Below, in pieces: positions 5,289-7,357 of a DNA stretch of 7,357 nucleotides (its first letter is position 1; the number at the start of each line of letters is the position of its first letter). The translations under genes were made by a program, and so were the position numbers. A model generated the notes under the pieces. It searched no databases. It worked only from the letters and a program-made list of their open reading frames with translations, and was not told the origin of the DNA. Source of the DNA: an uncultured Ignavibacteria bacterium (GTDB taxonomy: Bacteria > Bacteroidota > Ignavibacteria > SZUA-365); assembly GCA_913060595.1 (NCBI GenBank), contig CAJXSA010000189.1, forward strand, positions 1 through 7,357, written 5' to 3'.

Positions 5289-7141
5289 AATACATCGTTT
5301 TTCTGTTCCTCATCATCGCCGCTCTCCCACGCCCGCTCGCCGCGCAGGCGGCAGACGAGCGCAATACGCTGCGCCTTGCCCAGACCTACGAGCAGGCGGG
5401 ACGCTATGAAGACGCGCTGCGCTATTACGAAGACCTCGCGCGCATGAACCCGCAGAACAGTGCGTATTTCGAGGGACTTCGCCGCACCCTCACCGCACTC
5501 AAACGCTACGACGACGTGCTGCGCGTTCTCACCACGCGGATGCAGCGGCAGACGGGTGAGTTTCAGCTCTGGGTTCACCGCGGAGGCGTGTATCTGCAGA
5601 AGGGGGAGCTTGACAGTGCCGACGCCGACTGGGAGCAGGCCATTGCGATACACAGCAAGAACGGGCAGGCGTACTCGATGATCGCCGACCAGTGTCTGAA
5701 TGCGCGGGAGTATGCGCGTGCGATTCGCTATCTGCGCCGCGGCCGCGAAGCGCTGCAGTCACCGCAGATCTTCGCCTTCGAAATTGCCCGCGCCAGCATG
5801 ATGAGCCAGGATTTCGATACGGCGATGGATGAGTATCTCGGGTACCTGCGCACCGTGCCGCAGTCCCTCTACCAGATACAGCAGCAGCTTTCAATGTTCT
5901 CCGAGATCCCCGAAGCGCTCGAAGCCGCAGTGCGCCGCGCCCGCGTCCAGGTGGATGAATATCCCGGAAACGAGTCGCTGCGATACCTGCTCTCATGGCT
6001 GTACATGGAGCGGAAGGATTACGCCGCCGCCTACGAGGTGTACCGCGCGATCGACCGCATCAAAAACGCCGGCGGCATGGAAATACTCAAATTCGCCTCG
6101 CGCGCATTCAATGACGGGGCGTACCGCGAGGCCGCGCGGGCGTTCAAGGACGTCGTGGATGAGCATCCCGGCGCGTCTTTCCTGCCCCAGGCGGAGTTTC
6201 AGCATGCGCGCAGTCTCGAGGAGTTGTACGAGAAGGAGGGGGTCCCGGAGGCGCTGACCCCTGAAGGCACGAGTTTCCCCAGCACGGAGTCGGTATCGTC
6301 CTACCAGGGCGCGATCAGCCTGTATGAGGACGTGGCCGAGAAATATCCCGGGCAGCCAATGGCCAGCGAGAGCATGTACCGGATCGGCCTGATCAAGTTC
6401 CGCCGCTTCGGCGACACCGACGGAGCGCTGGCCATCCTGAAACAGATTTCCCAGTCCCGGCGCAATGTGTTCGGAAAGGCAGACGCGGACATTCTCATCG
6501 GCGATATTTATGTCGCACGCGGGGATCTTTCGGCCGCCATCGCGCAGTACGACGCGGTGCTTCCTTCGCGGCAGGTCGAGGACGCCACGCGCAGGCAGGT
6601 GCAGTTCAAAATTGCCGAGGCCTACTTCTTCGCCGGACGTTTCGATACGGTGACGACGCTGCTGAACCCGCTGATCGACGACGTCGGCACTGACATCGCC
6701 AACGATGCACTGGATCTCAGCGCACTGATCGCGCAGTACGCCAGGCCCGGCGAGCTGCCGTTGCAGCGCTACGCCCGCGCACTTTTCCTCGAGCGCCAGA
6801 AAAAATATTCCGAGGCCGCGGCGCTCACTGCGGATATCATCGCAGAGTTTCCCTCGCACGATATCGTGGACCTGGCGTGGCTGAAAAAGGCTGAACTCGA
6901 GCAGCGGACCGGAAATGTCGCCGCCGCCGCGGAGAGTTACGGCAGCTTCCTCGCACAGCGGCCGGAGAGTTTTCTCCGCGACCGGGGTCTGTTCCACCTT
7001 GCGCAGCTCGCCGAGCAGCAGCTCGGTGACAGCCCGCGCGCGCTCGAACTGTATCAGCAGTTGCTCAACGACCACCCGTACTCGCAGTTCATTCCCCGGG
7101 TGCGGGAACGCATTCTCGAACTTCGGAAGGGAGAATCCTGA
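5285..7141 (+). CDS. Secreted tetratricopeptide-repeat (TPR) protein
   Basis: A 618-residue protein beginning with a Sec signal peptide: MKY, a hydrophobic core (4-14), then cleavage probably after AQA at 20-22. There is no lipobox cysteine, so it should be a soluble periplasmic protein or surface-associated. The rest is almost wholly helical repeat: TPR-like units with LAQTYEQAGRYEDALRYYED (31-50), GVYLQKGELDSADADWEQAI (101-120), YMERKDYAAAYEVYRAID (240-257), FNDGAYREAARAFKDVVDEHPG (275-296), GDIYVARGDLSAAIAQYDAVL (406-426) and a final unit ending ALELYQQLLNDHPYS (586-600), whose style recalls BamD/YbgF-type TPRs. A linker at about 318-340 (rich in P, T, S, E) splits the array. TPRs serve as protein-binding scaffolds; no catalytic domain is seen and the partner is unknown. 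Its stop shares a base with the next start (TGATG), so the two proteins are probably made together. The start was chosen from the signal peptide and promoter position. Confidence 0.88.
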   Translation: MKYIVFLFLIIAALPRPLAAQAADERNTLRLAQTYEQAGRYEDALRYYEDLARMNPQNSAYFEGLRRTLTALKRYDDVLRVLTTRMQRQTGEFQLWVHRGGVYLQKGELDSADADWEQAIAIHSKNGQAYSMIADQCLNAREYARAIRYLRRGREALQSPQIFAFEIARASMMSQDFDTAMDEYLGYLRTVPQSLYQIQQQLSMFSEIPEALEAAVRRARVQVDEYPGNESLRYLLSWLYMERKDYAAAYEVYRAIDRIKNAGGMEILKFASRAFNDGAYREAARAFKDVVDEHPGASFLPQAEFQHARSLEELYEKEGVPEALTPEGTSFPSTESVSSYQGAISLYEDVAEKYPGQPMASESMYRIGLIKFRRFGDTDGALAILKQISQSRRNVFGKADADILIGDIYVARGDLSAAIAQYDAVLPSRQVEDATRRQVQFKIAEAYFFAGRFDTVTTLLNPLIDDVGTDIANDALDLSALIAQYARPGELPLQRYARALFLERQKKYSEAAALTADIIAEFPSHDIVDLAWLKKAELEQRTGNVAAAAESYGSFLAQRPESFLRDRGLFHLAQLAEQQLGDSPRALELYQQLLNDHPYSQFIPRVRERILELRKGES

Positions 7142-7357
7142 TGAAACGCCTTGTCCTGATCCTTCTTCTCGCCGCCGCGGCAGTGCAGCCGCTGCGCGCG
7201 CAGCAGAACATTCTCATCGAAATGGATCTCCAGCAGAGCGACCATCTCAAGGCATACGGCATCGTGTACTGGACACTCACGCGCGGGGTGGAAGTCGACT
7301 GGCTGCTCAATTACAAAGGCGGCAGCTTCATGATGCCGTTCTATCCATTCATCGAGG
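7141..7357 (+). CDS. Secreted protein of unknown function, 3' end missing
   Basis: Only the first 72 residues are in the window. The start is secure: ATG at 7141-7143 overlaps the TPR stop by one base, and AGGGAG at 7128-7133 lies seven bases upstream, the best ribosome-binding site in the window. Residues 1-20 form a clear Sec signal peptide (MKRLVLILLL, then cleavage near LRA-QQ). The mature start contains the segments MDLQQSDHLKAYG (28-40) and VDWLLNYKGGSF (51-63). From memory, similar N-termini occur in a conserved secreted Bacteroidota family that databases often label 'asparagine synthetase B'. I see no N-terminal nucleophile Cys or synthetase motif here, and a signal peptide argues against that cytoplasmic enzyme. 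It is probably the functional partner of the TPR protein, judging by coupling. Confidence 0.75.
   Translation, partial: MKRLVLILLLAAAAVQPLRAQQNILIEMDLQQSDHLKAYGIVYWTLTRGVEVDWLLNYKGGSFMMPFYPFIE

Noticed and set aside
5993..7075. Minus-strand open frame (360 codons) opposite the TPR gene
   Set aside because: Shadow of the repeat-rich TPR gene; no signal, domain or promoter supports it.

Overview
The window (roughly 60% G+C by eye) carries six protein-coding genes, two of them cut by the window edges. I see no tRNA, rRNA, CRISPR array, insertion sequence or phage gene. The gene set, the Sec-exported TPR protein followed by a secreted protein, and a promoter -10 element that also fits the Bacteroidota-type TAnnTTTG pattern suggest a G+C-rich member of the Bacteroidota/Chlorobiota (FCB) group, for example an Ignavibacteria-, Kapabacteria- or Rhodothermia-like lineage. 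This placement is inferred from style and is not proven.

Layout. 1-1602 (+) is the 3' part of an alpha/beta-hydrolase (esterase/depolymerase-like) gene with a visible Ser-Asp-His triad. It ends in a possible weak terminator. A 192-nt gap holds candidate operator repeats and a Shine-Dalgarno sequence before rex (1795-2427, +), a Rex-family redox-sensing repressor with a divergent DNA-binding domain. Rex faces a minus-strand operon across a near-perfect bidirectional terminator (2449-2476). That operon is dxr (3871-5046, -) followed after 24 bases by rseP (2526-3848, -): the second enzyme of the MEP isoprenoid pathway, then a site-2 intramembrane metalloprotease. A 238-nt divergent intergenic region (5047-5284) with two inverted repeats and at least one credible promoter separates dxr from a plus-strand pair: a large secreted TPR protein (5285-7141), and a secreted protein of unknown function that starts inside the TPR stop codon (7141 onward, cut by the window end).

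How the genes fit together. dxr-rseP is a shortened version of the envelope/isoprenoid neighbourhood known from many bacteria (frr-dxr-uppS-cdsA-rseP-bamA in E. coli). The TPR/secreted-protein pair is translationally coupled and probably works in the periplasm or at the outer membrane. Rex probably responds to the NADH/NAD+ ratio and may control itself; its targets are not visible here. Most of the window is ordinary chromosomal core. I did not find a clearly novel system. The points most worth a second look are the altered DNA-reading region of Rex with its candidate operator, the inverted repeats and five-codon leader ORF in the divergent promoter region, and the uncharacterised coupled TPR/secreted pair.
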